Shown here one piece after another: positions 31,084 through 42,314 of a stretch of DNA of 64,000 nt (positions are counted from its first letter, which is position 1; every line of letters starts with the position of its first letter). The notes under the pieces are model-generated. The model saw nothing but the letters and a program-made list of their open reading frames with translations, searched no databases and was not told where the DNA came from. This stretch comes from Palaemon carinicauda. Lineage: Eukaryota; Arthropoda; Malacostraca; Decapoda; Palaemonidae. The position numbers and the translations under genes were made by a program. The stretch lies in contig NC_090751.1 of NCBI RefSeq assembly GCF_036898095.1, forward strand, positions 73,379,818 to 73,443,817. Reading direction: 5' to 3'.

Positions 31084-31175
31084 AGCTATTATATATTCAC
31101 CGGCTAAGTTAAATATTTAAAAATGATATTTTAATTATAAAATAAATTTTTGAATATACTTACCCGGTGAATATA
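31084..31175 (+). repeat. Internal complementary region of DIRS2
   Basis: The first half (to about 31121) is the reverse complement of the left end, 24926-24963. The second half (31122-31175) is the reverse complement of the right end, about 31366-31419. It therefore holds the sequence of a joined-end circle, as needed for DIRS replication. It lies just inside the right terminal repeat. Confidence 0.92.
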
Positions 31176-31222
31176 TAAATTAAATGACCCTCCCTTCCTC
31201 CCCAATAGAGACGCAGTGGGAC

Positions 31223-31419
31223 GAGAAGAATTGAAGGTTTTGTTTACATCCGAGAGTGGTATCTGGCCGACAGTTGGCGCTGGTGGGCACACCCGCATCC
31301 TGCATAGTGATCGCTCGCGAGTTTTTTAAGTATGTTGTCTGTCGAGCCGCAGAGTTGCAGCTATTATATATTCACCGAGTAAGTATATTCAAAAATTTAT
31401 TTTATAATTAAAATATCAT
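31223..31419 (+). repeat. Right inverted terminal repeat of DIRS2
   Basis: Inverted copy of 24943-25097 over about 150 bp, followed by the right-specific terminus (TATATTCAAAAATTTATTTT...ATATCAT). Confidence 0.9.
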
Positions 31420-31796
31420 TTTATCTACAATCCCGCATCCATTGTATAATTTGCTGAATAAGGATGTAAAATAAAATTAGACAAAAGATTGTCAGGAATC
31501 CTTAGAAAGAATCAAGCTGGAAATAACTTCACCTACTGTTCTAGTACATTATCAAATGGATTTACCAGTTAAATTAGTTTGTGATGCATCGAACATAAGT
31601 TTGATCGCAGGATATTCTCATGTACTGCCGGATGGAACAGAAAGGCCAATTGCTTTGGCTTCTTGAGTATTCAACATAGCAGAAAGAAATTACTCTCAAA
31701 TAGAAAAAGGAAGTTTAGCATTAGTATATGGAGTTAAGAAATTTCATATGGATCTTTATGGAAGGAAAAAGTTCAAACTTGTTGCAGATCATAAAA
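31420..31796 (+). pseudogene. RT end and RNase H start of element A
   Basis: Resumes the RT thumb of A with LSTIPHPLYNLLNKDVK, then RNase H with LVCDASNISLIAGYSHVL (first catalytic Asp) and [19 protein letters not shown] (catalytic Glu). It breaks at VADHK (31796), where TDHKPL would be expected. Three in-frame stops occur. The remaining RNase H and the linker to integrase are missing from the next piece (41127 onward), so sequence of A was deleted here, by my estimate a few hundred bases. Confidence 0.85.
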
Positions 31797-32262
31797 CGGA
31801 TTTTGAGCGAAGCGAAAAATCTATTTTTGGGTGAGATGGCCATGTCGTCCTGATGGAAGTTCCTAAAGGGTAGCTTCCTTGGGTATATATAACTACGGCG
31901 ATATTCCCAGAGAATTTACATTAAGGTACCCAGAATTCTAACTCCTGGAGCGAATATCCCTAATAAAAGAACCAGGGATATCGCGAAATATCAGAGGACG
32001 TATTCTTGACACGCCACATAGCAATCTGCACCCCGAACAGAGTTAACACTTCGAAGGGGTCAATTGGCAAGAAAATGAAAACGAGAAAGAAAGGAGAGCC
32101 GCTCGCGAGGTATCTCTCCTCTCCCGTTTCGTAAGCGTGCATTGCGCCGCTCACGGCGCCGTCTGTATTCCTTGTAGCGATACACGAGGTGCTACAGATA
32201 CTGTATGTAGGGAGGGGACCTACAGCCCTTTAAAAGAAAGGGAAGGGCGGGTCCATCAGGAC
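31797..32262 (-). repeat. Inverted terminal repeat of DIRS3 (3' side)
   Basis: Includes GTCCTGATGGAAGTTCC, AGAATTCTAACTCCTGGAGC and CACATAGCAATCTGCACCCC, the near-perfect inverse of 40182-40660. The outer 45 bases, ending in CTATTTTTGGGTGAGATGG, are specific to this side. Confidence 0.88.
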
Positions 32263-32350
32263 GACATGGCCATCTCACCCAAAAATAGATTTTTCTCCGC
32301 TCAAAATCCGTTTTTTGGGCTCAAGTCATGTCGTCCTGATGGAAGTATAC
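32263..32350 (-). repeat. Internal complementary region of DIRS3
   Basis: ACATGGCCATCTCACCC through GCTCAAAATCCG is the complement of the left terminus (31797-31850). It is fused to TTTTTTGGGCTCAAGTC and onward, the complement of the right terminus (to 40668). Confidence 0.88.
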
Positions 32351-32929
32351 CAGAGCATTACTGTATCTGTGGATTCTCAAAATGTGCCGTACTCCCCGAA
32401 GGTATTTCCCGGCCAACTAGACCTAGAGACCTAAGATGTTACCATCATACATCTTTTCAACTAACCATAGACCTTGTTAGTGCTTCCTCCCCCCTACAGG
32501 GAAGAGTCCTACTAGACTCTGGAAAAGTCTCGAAGAGTACATATACCTATGTATGAATAACAGACAAGCCAATATAGTGGTCTCACCCTATATCATGTAT
32601 AGCATAGTTTGTAAAGAACCACTGAGTCAATATGAAATATCGACCAGTTCTCCGTTCAATACTGGATTGGACAAAGGTTTATATCCGAGTAGGCAGAAAA
32701 CTTGCATATCCGCCACCGTCCCCTTAGGGCATGGAGTCCTCCCGCCAAGGGAAATCATAAATCAATGCAAAGAATGCTTGCATAAAGAAACAATCTATTA
32801 GAATTATCCCAGATAAATATACATAGAACGTAATGCAAAATTATATCAAATAAATTGACACAGGTGAAGGAGACGCAAGCTTCACAAGAACTAGATTATT
32901 GACAAACAAAAAATAAAACAGGTTAAGCA

Positions 32930-32931
32930 AC

Positions 32932-33000
<69 letters not shown>
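32930..33000. repeat. (TA)n microsatellite inside DIRS3
   Basis: About 35 uninterrupted TA units lie between the internal complementary region and the recombinase gene. The open frame across it is an artefact of the repeat. Confidence 0.98.
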
Positions 33001-33004
<4 letters not shown>

Positions 33005-33310
33005 AGGATAACCAACAAATAAGCATAAGCATGATAGTAAACAGAAACTTGTTTATCTGAAAGAAAAACATTAGCGCTACTTTTAACATACCGAGGTATC
33101 AAAATCATAAAGGTCTGTATTACTAATCAGTTACATTAGCATTGGAAACGCTCGGCACACATGTCTGCACTTATGCTAGGTTCACCTTTGAAAGTGGAAC
33201 AGTCAGTGTGGGCAACCCAGTGCCCTAACACTTAGTTTGCAGAACAGTTCGTAACTACACACTCACCCCGGAATTAATCGTCCCAATTAAATCCACTGTT
33301 CCTCGCAGAG

Positions 33311-34420
33311 TTAAACAGCAGGGTTAACGACACTACCCACTGCTACCACAGACCTCTTTAGTTGCTCCACTTGCTTCGCATAGTGACGAAAGAACACTCT
33401 GGAAGACTTCCAGCCAGTGTATGAACGAAGATGTTCAAAATTCATACAATTAAAAAAATTTAAGGATGAGGCAACTTTCCTCGGATCGTGACCTGCGGGT
33501 GTACTGTCTGGATCCGCTCTGCGAATAAAATAGGTGATTTTCGCCCTAAGTTGTTTCAGTGATAAATTTGAGCCTGATGTTTCTCCCCTGAATAGTTGAC
33601 CACCCCTGAAGTCTGAAGTTCTATGAAGATAGACCTTTAGGCATTCCACTGGACATAGAGATGCATCTTCTCTCAGAGGGCAGATTCTCTAGGGACCCCA
33701 CCTGTTGGTGGGTAACTCGTTCTTGGTGAGAAACGTAGGATCCGGAAACAGGTTCAGTTCTCCCCCATCCAAGAACTGAACACGACCCTCCTCTCTCGAG
33801 AGGGCTACAATTTCACTAACCCTGGCCCCCGACGCGAGTGCAAATAGGAAAATAACTTTTTATGTCAAATCCTTTAAAGCACATTCCTCGTTGTTCAACA
33901 GCGAAGCGAAATGAAGAACTTTATCTAAAGACCATGAAATGGGCTTTGGAGGTGCTGATGGTCTGAGCCTAGCACAGGCTTTCGGAATTTTATTAAAAAT
34001 ATTGTTAGAGAGGTCGACCTGGAAGGCATATAAAATGGGTTTTGTCAAAGCAGATTTACACGTTGATATCGTGTTGGCTGCTAACCCTTGACCATGGAGG
34101 TGGATGAAGAAAGATAAGCAGAAGTCCGTCGAGATCTTTTGCGGATTCTTCGCCTTGACAAAGGCCACCCATTTCCTCCATGATGACTCATATTGCCTTC
34201 TAGTAGATTTGCACTTATATTCCTCTAGGAAGTCTATATTGTCTTTCGAAATCCCGAAACGTTTTCTCACCGCTAGGGAGAGAAAATCATGAGCTGCAGG
34301 TTCCGGGTTTTCTGTGATGAAGTGCAGACAGTCGACTTCTGAAGTCGCTGGGTCAGAACTGGATCTGGTAACGGTAGACACTTCAGCCGTAGTTCCAATG
34401 CCAGAGGGAACCACACGCTG
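33311..34420 (-). pseudogene. Tyrosine recombinase of DIRS3
   Basis: The core-binding domain has FGISKDNIDFLEEY and STRRQYESSW (near 34240-34160). The frame stops at 33858-33860 right after the ALKDLT block, continues in the same sense with FALASGARVSE (catalytic Arg), has another stop near 33690, and ends with HDPRK (His-x-x-Arg, near 33480) and a GWKSSRVFFRHYAK block holding the catalytic Trp and Tyr (near 33395). The four catalytic positions are all present, so only the stops disable it. The upstream part of its open frame (to 36070) is the shadow of RT. Confidence 0.82.
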
Positions 34421-36540
34421 TTCGGCCACTTGTGAGCCACTATTGCCGCTACTCCCTTGAAAGATCTCAGTTTGTTGAGGACCCTCAACAGAAGGTTGTG
34501 AGGAGGGAACAGGTAAATCCTGGACCATCTGTTCCAGTCGAGGGACATCGCGTCCACTGCTTCCGCCAAGGGGTCCTCGTACGGGGACACGTAAAGGGGT
34601 AACTTCTTGTTGTCTTTCGTCGCAAAAAGGTCTATCTGCAGTTCTGGGACTTGACTCAAGATGAAGGAGAATGATCCTGCGTCTAGGGACCATTCCGACT
34701 CTATCGGTGTGAACCTGGATAGAGCGTCCACTGTCACATTGCGGACTCCTTGAAGGGGAACTGCCGATAGGTACCACTTCTTCTTTTCCGCCAGTCGAAA
34801 GATGGCCAACATCACCTGGTTGAGTGGTGGTGACCTCGATCCTTGCCGATTCAAGCATCTCACAATCATCTCGCTGTCCAGCACCAACCTTATGTGGATC
34901 GAGCGACGAGGGGAGACTTTCTTCAAGGTAAGGAGTACTGCCATAGCTTCCAGAAAGTTTATGTGAAATGTCTTGAATAGATTGGACCAAGTCCCTTGGG
35001 CCTTCTTCCGATGAGAATGACCTCCCCACCCCTCCTTCGAGGCGTCTGTGTGAATAGTCAACGAGGGGGGAGGAGGCTGAAGAAGTACCGACTTCTTTAG
35101 TTGCCTGACTTGGGACCAAGGCCTGAGAAGCGTACGTAGACGAAGCGGAACTGGTCTTATCAGATCTCTTCGCGCGTTTGATGCATAACTTCTCCAAACT
35201 CCGGTTGCATCCTTTAGCTGTGCTCTTAGCACCGGGTCTGTTACTGAAGCAAACTGGAGAGAACCCGGCACTCTCTCCTGTTCGCGTCTTGATATCCTTT
35301 CGGAATCCAAAAGTCTCTTGACAGAACCAGCTATCTCCTTCCTCTTCTTCGCCGGGATGGAGAGTTGGTGTGACACTAGGTCCCAGTGGATTCCCAACCA
35401 CTGGAACTTTTGAGATGGAGAAAGTCAAAACTTTTTTCTGTTGATCTTGAAGCCTAGATGCTCTAGGAACTGGATCACCTGTAGGGAAGCTTGCAAACAT
35501 TCTGTCTTGGATGCTGCCCACACCAGCCAGTCGTCCAGGTAGGCTACCACCAGGATTCCCTTTAGGCGTAATTGTTTGAGAGCTACGCTCGCAAGCTTCG
35601 TGAAGATTCTTGGGGCTATGTTTAGCCCGAATGGCATGGCTCTGAAGGCGTAGAGTCTTCGATGTAGCTTGAACCCTAGGTAGGGGGAGAGTTGACGATT
35701 GATTGGAATGTGCCAATAGGCGTCTGACAAATCTATGGAGACGGTATATGTCCTCTTTTGCAGTAAGGTCCTTATGTGTTGCAGTGTTAGCATCTTGAAC
35801 TTGCAGTTCACTATGAACTTGTTGAGTGGCGACAAGTCCAGAATGACTCTGAGTTTTTCTGAGTCCTTCTTGGGAACACAAAACAGCCTCCCTTGGAATT
35901 TGATGGACTTTACCCTTCGGATTACTCTTTTCTCCAACAGTTCTTGAATGTACTCCTCCAGAACGGGGGTGGAGTGTTGGAAAAATCGAGGGCACGGGGG
36001 TGGAGTGCTGTACCAGCTCCAACCCAGTCCATTCTTGAGTAGGCTGTGGGCCCAGGGATCGAAGGTCCACCGATCCCGAAAATTCTGAAGTCTCCCTCCT
36101 ACCGGTATCATCTCACTTTGGCTGCTGTTGCCCTGAGGTCTTGGCTCCTTGACCGCGACCACCCCTGAATCCCCTCCCCCTTGAGGGGCGTCTAGACGAA
36201 CCTCTGGCTGCTCCTCTAGGCTTCGCTCGAAAGGTAGTTGACTGCCCTTCGAACGCTGGGTTAAATGCCGGAGACTGCGTCGACACGGCTTGGGGCACCC
36301 ACTGGTACGTGGTCGGGGTTTGTGCCACCATCTGGGGCACTGTAGGCATAGGAAGTTGTTGCTGCTGCTGCTGTCTGAATGGCCTGGCTGGCCGAGAGGG
36401 TAGCCTAGTCTTCTTAGTCTTCCTCTTTGGTTGGGGACCCTCATCCGGGGAAGACTTTCTCTTGAGAGATAGGCCCCACTTCTGGAGAAGGTTTCTATTC
36501 TCCGTGGCAGCCTTATCGACAACCTCCTTGACCGCTTCAC
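34273..36540 (-). pseudogene. RT and RNase H of DIRS3, one TGA
   Basis: One frame of 756 codons is interrupted only by TGA at 35427-35425; the aligned codon in DIRS1 is CGC, so a C to T change at a CpG is likely. The RT has VSIDLSDAYWHIPI and YLDDWLVWAAS. RNase H has IHTDASKEGWGGHS and LVLDSEMIVRCLNRQGS. The DIRS-specific IDLFATKDNKKLPLY block follows. Length and order agree with the RT polyprotein of DIRS2 (746 codons). It overlaps the end of gag by about 430 bases, as in DIRS2. Confidence 0.88.
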
Positions 36541-38163
36541 TAGGGAAGAGGTCTTTGCCCCAAATGCTGGAGGAGATTAGCTTCCTTGGCTCGTGCCTCA
36601 CCGCAGCCGAGGCGAACACGAACTCCCTACAAGCCCTCCTAGCTTTGACGAAGCTATAAAGGTCCTTCGTCACTGTGGCTAGGTGTGTCTTAGCCACTAC
36701 CATAAACATTTCATGGACCTTGGGGTCACTTGCCATTGTCTCTAGAGTCGTTTGATGAGATATTGAGGCAGCAAGTCTTTCTTTTGTCTCAAGCTCCCTG
36801 CGCAAAAGAAAGTCAGACAGCTTGGGGAGGTTCTCACCGAACTGACGTCCGGTAATATAAGCGTCCAACTTCCCGACTGAGAAGGTAAGATGGACGTCCT
36901 TCCAGTCCTTGTGGTCCATGGGTAGGGCCAAAGACAGAGGTTTACACTCCTCCAAGGAGGGGCATGGCTTACCTGCCTCGATTGCTTTCAGCACAGCCGT
37001 AAACCCTTTCTGCATAAAGGGGAAGGCTCTAGAAGGAGAGGACACAAAGGAAGGGTGTTCTTACTCAAAGCAGATACCTTTGAGTTTGTGAAGCCCCTCT
37101 CTTTCATCGAGCTTGACAGTAAAGCTTGAGCCTTAGCGTGGTCCAAAACTATGACCTCCTTTGGCTCCGTTTCTTCCTTTGAGGCTGGTTCCTTCCTTAG
37201 ACGGACATGACAGTCCGGATACGACTCCTTGCTGGGCCAGAATTCCACCTCCTCAAGGGGGACTGAGCCCAACTTCTCCAAAATGACGATTTTTCCTGTC
37301 GTCATAGGCATGTACTCGGCATACTTCCAAGGGTTGGCATCTCAGCACAAGGGAACGTCTTTCACGCTGAGCTTCTTCTGGGGCCAACGTGATGCTGCAA
37401 GTCTCCGCATCTCCAGCTTCATTGCAGCAGCCTTCTCATTATTTTCCCTCTGCATCTATTGGATCATTCCAACGATGGAGGAAAGGGTCTTTCCCAGCTC
37501 ATCTGGGAGAGAGGACGATGTTGAGTGAATAGGTTCAGGGGCCTGAACCGGAGTAGCCGACACCTCGTCGAACTCTTCCTCTTCATTGTCTGGAGCCTGC
37601 TCTTCTTCCTGGTCTTTTGCCAGAAGGTCTTCTTCCAGACGCTCGGACACCTCCGACATCCTATTGTCCAATTGGATGTCCTGCAGGGCGTCCGCGACTT
37701 CAGCATCCACCGGGATCTGAACCACCGGTATCTCCGCTTGAGGCTGGGGAATCACTGCCTCAGCTGATTCCTTGGGGAAAAGGTAAGCCCTCATCTTCTC
37801 ACTTGGAAGATAGGGCCCAGAAGTGTTCTTCTGAAAGCCCCTTACCCAGGTACGAAGCTTCTCCCTTGCTGCGTCCCTTGACTTCGCCGTCTTAGGGGAA
37901 TCAAAAGCCTCAGTAATCAGGTTTGTGCACACGGTACATACCTGCGGGTCCCAATACCGGAGATCACCTTTGGAGGCTGCGCATGCTGTGTGCCTCCTAC
38001 ACAAGTCATGTCCGCAGAAGTTCTTGCTGTGGACGTTGCAGAAAACGCTTCCACACTTTGGATGGTCCTCCTGTAAAGAGAAGAAAATTCCATGAGTATC
38101 AAGTGAACTACGTATCACTGGATACACATAGCTTAGCAAAACTAAACTAGAAAGGAAAGACAC
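36113..38163 (-). pseudogene. Gag of DIRS3
   Basis: The N-terminal Cys/His-rich block (CGSVFC, CGHDLC, CTVC, residues about 37-85) and an acidic stretch (near 37600) match the Gag of DIRS1. The frame has TAG at 37458-37456 and TGA near 37340, then shifts near 37050 into 37045-36113. That part carries the capsid-like region and ends with a Gln run and an Arg/Gly-rich tail (SRGRGFRGGRGQG). The region around 38075 on the minus strand reads CTCTTTACAGGAGG, a potential splice acceptor also seen in DIRS1. Confidence 0.82.
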
Positions 38164-40181
38164 ACACTTGTATTTCCCGCACAGTCAATTGCTGCAACCT
38201 TCCAGATAATAAAATCGTATGGTTAATCTATTCTAGAGCGACCAATAAATAATTTCCAGAGGAAACAGGTGTAGCTCACACCCAAATAAGTTATTTTAAA
38301 ATGCTGGATAGTAGACAAGAAAGAACTCACTTTCTTTATCTGTAAGGTTACACCAAAGGGTTGCGCAAGACAACACAAAAGTGTTAGAAAAACTTAGTGT
38401 TGTAACAAATACTATACTATAGTTTTCTCCCTACAGTATATACTATACTGAAAAATACTGGCTACAGTATAGAAGGTAATGTGCCGGCCGGCACGTTAAC
38501 TAGTTCCAAAGTATACTACTTATAAACGATAAGGTGGAAGAACGCTGGTTCAAATGCGTGTGCCGGCCGGCAACTACACAAGATAGCACTCGGCTGCCAG
38601 CCGCCAAACGTAGCGGCCGGCAGAACCTCGGTGTGTTTCTATTGCCGGCCGGCAGGGGACTGCTGGCCGACAGCCAAACAACAACAGCACCCGGCTGCCG
38701 GCCACTAATCGTAGCGGCCGGCAGAACAATGGTGTGATATATAGCCGGCCGGCAAAGGTATACAACCAATGCCAGCCGGCAGCAAAAGAACCAGAGAACT
38801 CCAACTGCCCGGCTGCCGGCCACTTAGACCGGCAGCCGGGCTAGGGTACAAACACTAGAAGAAAAACAGAATGGATGCCAGGATAAGAGACTGTACTGCC
38901 TCATAGCCCGGCAACCTGAAAGAGTGCACATAAGGAAGGGGAGAATATAACTTCAGGCTTCCTGACCAATGCCATCTGGCTCTACAGACAAACATGAATG
39001 AGAGACCAAGGGAGGTCCGGGCAGCACTCAAAGCAGAAGACCCTTGCCGGCCGGCACTCACTGCCGGCCGGCAAGGAACTGATTCAACCCCACATCTTAA
39101 CCTATGGTAGGTACAGATGTAGAATGACGGACAGGGATGCAATGGCTAGGCCATCACTAAGGAAATAGGGGGAAAGGGGGAAGAGGGTCCTGCCAACCTT
39201 GCTCTAATAATGAATCACCCGCAGCCAAGAAAACTCATCTTAGCCTAGGGAAGACCCGAGGAGGGAGGCCAGCAATACTTGCCAACTCCCTTGGAACCAA
39301 AGCAAGGAAGGCGTTGTTATTCACAGAAAAGAGGATCTCATCCTCCACACCGAGAACAACAACACTGGACTAGTCTGCTAGATCACAAAAAGAAGGAATC
39401 ATCTCGTACAGAAACCTTCGAAAGTGAACTAAGGAGGCTAAGCCTCCTATGTCTGCTGTCAGCTTAGCAAGGGAATCTCAACCACAAGCTAGGCAGAAAC
39501 AGACTCAGACTAAGAACTCTGATGTCCTGCCCCCTTCCTGAAGCCAGACTTACTGGAAACAGGAAAGAACAGAAACACCCTAATATAGTTGTATCTAAAG
39601 TCAATTCAGATGAACCATTAGGGTTAAGCCCAAGGCCTAAAGCTTCAATAAAATTTTAAAACACTCAGAAATCTGAATAGGGAAAGGGATTGCACACATT
39701 CTCCGAAGAGAAGAGAGCAACCGGGGAGTGAGAGAAAGTATACTATGGCCTTATAGACAACTAGCCTAGGCGCAAAGAGAATCGATTACCTAAATCACCA
39801 AAACTCACTCGTATACTATCTTGGAAGAAAATCAACATAATCTTAAATGTATAAAACTGCCTAAAGCTTCAATAAAATTTTAAAACACTCAGAAATCTGA
39901 ATATCATGCATGAAAGTACTAGGGCCAAACGACTAGGCTACAAGGTCTAGCGTAGGCCCGAATCGACATATCCTTCGCCAAAACGGAAATACTAAAAGCA
40001 TCATATAAAGAAAACCTATGTAACGCTGAATAGCTAAAATCATTAAAGAGAAACAGCCGGGAACGGCGCTCTGGCTAACTAAATAACTCATAAATAGCGA
40101 GCGACAGCGTCCAGGACGCCTCCGGTAGGCAACAGCTCTTGTAACAACGATATCACTATGAAATCATTTTAAAATTACCAA
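38164..40181 (-). other. Non-coding leader of DIRS3 with palindromic GC motifs
   Basis: About 2 kb between gag and the terminal repeat. Between 38480 and 39080 the 12-bp palindrome TGCCGGCCGGCA, or close variants, occurs about a dozen times (for example 38562, 38643, 39047, 39062). A 40-bp stretch starting TAAAGCTTCAATAAAATTTT occurs twice, at about 39641 and 39863. Short open frames here are products of the GC motifs. Confidence 0.7.
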
Positions 40182-40668
40182 GAGCTTACATTTATACATA
40201 AAAGAAATAATACTCAACTTATCAGAAGCAGAAGAAGTTGGAGAAAGCATTATCAAGTTGAAATAATCCAAGAATTGCGAGAAACACAGGGAAAAAACAC
40301 CGAGTTGTTGAGCTACGCAAAAAGGAATACAGATGGCGCCGTGAGCGGCGCAATGCACGCTTACGAAACGGGAGAGGAGAGATACCTTGCGAGCGGCTCT
40401 CCTTTCTTTTTCGTTTTTCGTTTTCTTGCCAATTGACCCCTTGAAGTGTTAACTCTGTTCGGGGTGCAGATTGCTATGTGGCGTGTCAAGAATACGTCCT
40501 CTGATATTTCGCGATATCCCTGGTTCTTTTATTAGGGATATTCGCTCCAGGAGTTAGAATTCTGGGTACCTTAAGATAAATTCTCTGGGAATATCGCCGT
40601 AGTTATATATACCCAAGGAAGCTACCCTTTAGGAACTTCCATCAGGACAACATGGCTTGAGCCCAAAA
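40182..40668 (-). repeat. Inverted terminal repeat of DIRS3 (5' side)
   Basis: Near-perfect inverse of 31797-32262 over its core. It ends CATGGCTTGAGCCCAAAAA, which fits the internal complementary region (GGGCTCAAG) better than the outer copy does, so this is the true end of DIRS3. Confidence 0.85.
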
Positions 40669-40669
40669 A

Positions 40670-41126
40670 TACAAATTAAAGATAATACTCAACTTTCCAG
40701 AGGCAGATGAAGCTAGAGAAAGCATCATAGCAGATAAAGTAATCCAAAATAGCGAGAAAGCACTGGGAAAACACCGAGTTAGTATTGCTACGAGAAAAAG
40801 AATGACAAGATGGCGCCGGGATGTGACGCTCAAAGTAGTAGGAGTAGAAGCGATGCCTGATAACGGCTCTCCTGCAATTCTTGCCACTTTCCCCTCTCAA
40901 ACCGTAAATGCTATTAGGGGTGTAGATAGCTATGTGGCGTGTCAAGAATACGTCCTCTGATATTATGCGATATCCCTAAAGGCGAAAGCCAGGTATATTT
41001 GCACCAGGAATTAGAATTCTGGATACCTTAAGTAAAATTCTCTGGGATATATCACTGTAGTTAAATATAATCTAGGAAGCTACTATGAAGGAATTTCCAT
41101 CAGGACGACATGGCCTGAGCCCAAAA
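40670..41126 (-). repeat. Older, diverged DIRS terminal repeat next to DIRS3
   Basis: A direct repeat of 40182-40668 with many differences, ending CATGGCCTGAGCCCAAAA. It shares the sequence order but not the close identity that the two ends of DIRS3 share. It may be the remnant of an earlier DIRS insertion of the same family at this site. Confidence 0.8.
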
Positions 41127-42273
41127 TGATATTTTGAGAGAATTGACTATAGCACAAGGTTGTATAATGAAAGGGTCAAGAGTAATTATTCCTAGTACAC
41201 TGAGGAATAAAGTTTTGTCTGAAATATATGCTGATCACCAATGTATTTTCAGGTCAAAGTCTATTGCAAGGACTTTTGTCTGGTGGCCAGGTGTAGAAAG
41301 AGACATTGAATTATTTGTAAGAAATTGTATGAATTGTGCTATGCAACAGAACAACCCTCAATTTTCTAGAATGAACCCGTGGGAATTACCCAGGTATCCA
41401 TGGCAAAGAGTGCACATAGATTTTACAGGTCCTTTCTTCGGTTATTTGTTTTTGATAGTTGTAGATGCTTACAGTAAGTGGCCGGAAGTAATCCCAATGA
41501 AGACAACAACATCTTGCGCTACAATTCAAGAATTAATGAAAAAATTTTCTACTCATGGAATTCCAGAAAGAATTGTAACTGATAATGGTGCACAGTTTAC
41601 CTCACAGGAATTTAAAGATTTTTGTGAAGTAAATGGTATCAAACATACATTTTCAGCTACATATCACCCTTCCACGAATGGAGAGGCTGAAAGATTTGTT
41701 CAAACATTTAACCATAACATGAAATTTAGAAAGGCAAATTCAATTAACATATTTTTTAATGTGTCTAAGTTTTTGTTGTCTTATAGAACAACACCACACA
41801 GCACAACAGGTGTGACACCATCAAATTTGTTGATGGGGAGGAGGATTAGGTGTAAATTAGATATGTTGTATCCAAGTTTGCAAAGTGATTTAGAAGAAAA
41901 AGGGTATAAGCAATTAGAAGGTCTCCCAAAAGTAAGAAATTTTTCCCCTTCTTCTGATGTCATGGTAAGATCATACAATACTCCAGAAAAGTGGGTACCA
42001 GCAGAAATTTTAAAAGAGATAGGAAATTTACATTATGATGTTCAAGTTGGTAGAAATATTGTAAAACATCTTCTTGATCAATTACAGCCGTTAAATAAAA
42101 ATGTTGTAGATCATGTGAATGCTAGAGGTGAGATATTTTCAGTAGTTGAATCAAATATTAACCAAGATGCTCAAACATCAGATGTAGATTCAGAATCTAT
42201 TTATGTACCAGTACAGGATGAAGTTAGAGTACTTCCCTTTAGGATGAATAGAGGGAAGCTCCTGAGAGATTAG
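41127..42273 (+). pseudogene. Integrase of element A
   Basis: The open frame from 41134 has 379 codons and no internal stop. The zinc finger is incomplete: H35, C65 and C68 are visible but the first His is missing. The catalytic core is intact with D96, D150 and E186, 35 residues between the last two. The GPF/Y-like end (WVPAEILKEIGNLHYDVQVG) and a basic tail (LPFRMNRGKLLRD) follow. It is classed as a pseudogene because upstream pol is lost. Integrase is the best preserved part of A. A polypurine tract follows at 42301. Confidence 0.85.
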
Positions 42274-42300
42274 ATTTGTAGTTTTGTACAATGTCAAGTT

Positions 42301-42314
42301 AAGGGGGAGGAGAC
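42301..42314 (+). other. Polypurine tract of element A
   Basis: AAGGGGGAGGAGAC directly before the TGTTATG start of the 3' LTR. Confidence 0.85.

Larger units (their letters stand above)
24926..31419 (+). mobile_element. DIRS2, near-intact DIRS retrotransposon
   Basis: 6.5 kb. It has inverted terminal repeats (about 24943-25097 against 31223-31372), Gag, overlapping RT/RNase H and tyrosine recombinase frames, and an internal complementary region at 31084-31175. That region joins the complement of the left terminus to the complement of the right terminus, which is the hallmark of DIRS1-type elements replicating through a circular intermediate. It is inserted in the RT thumb of element A at a T run with no visible target duplication. 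Only two in-frame TAA codons in Gag are visible defects. Confidence 0.93.
31797..40668 (-). mobile_element. DIRS3, DIRS retrotransposon, reverse orientation
   Basis: 8.9 kb. The terminal repeats at 31797-32262 and 40182-40668 are inverted and nearly identical over some 400 bp. An internal complementary region at 32263-32350 joins the complements of both termini. In between, on the minus strand, are gag, RT/RNase H and tyrosine recombinase, with few stops. A further, more diverged copy of the terminal repeat lies outside at 40670-41126. The termini abut AAA (TTT on the element's strand). It belongs to the same family as DIRS1 and a different one from DIRS2. Confidence 0.9.

Noticed and set aside
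32923..33108. Minus-strand open frame rich in Ile and Tyr
   Set aside because: Produced by translation of the (TA)n microsatellite.
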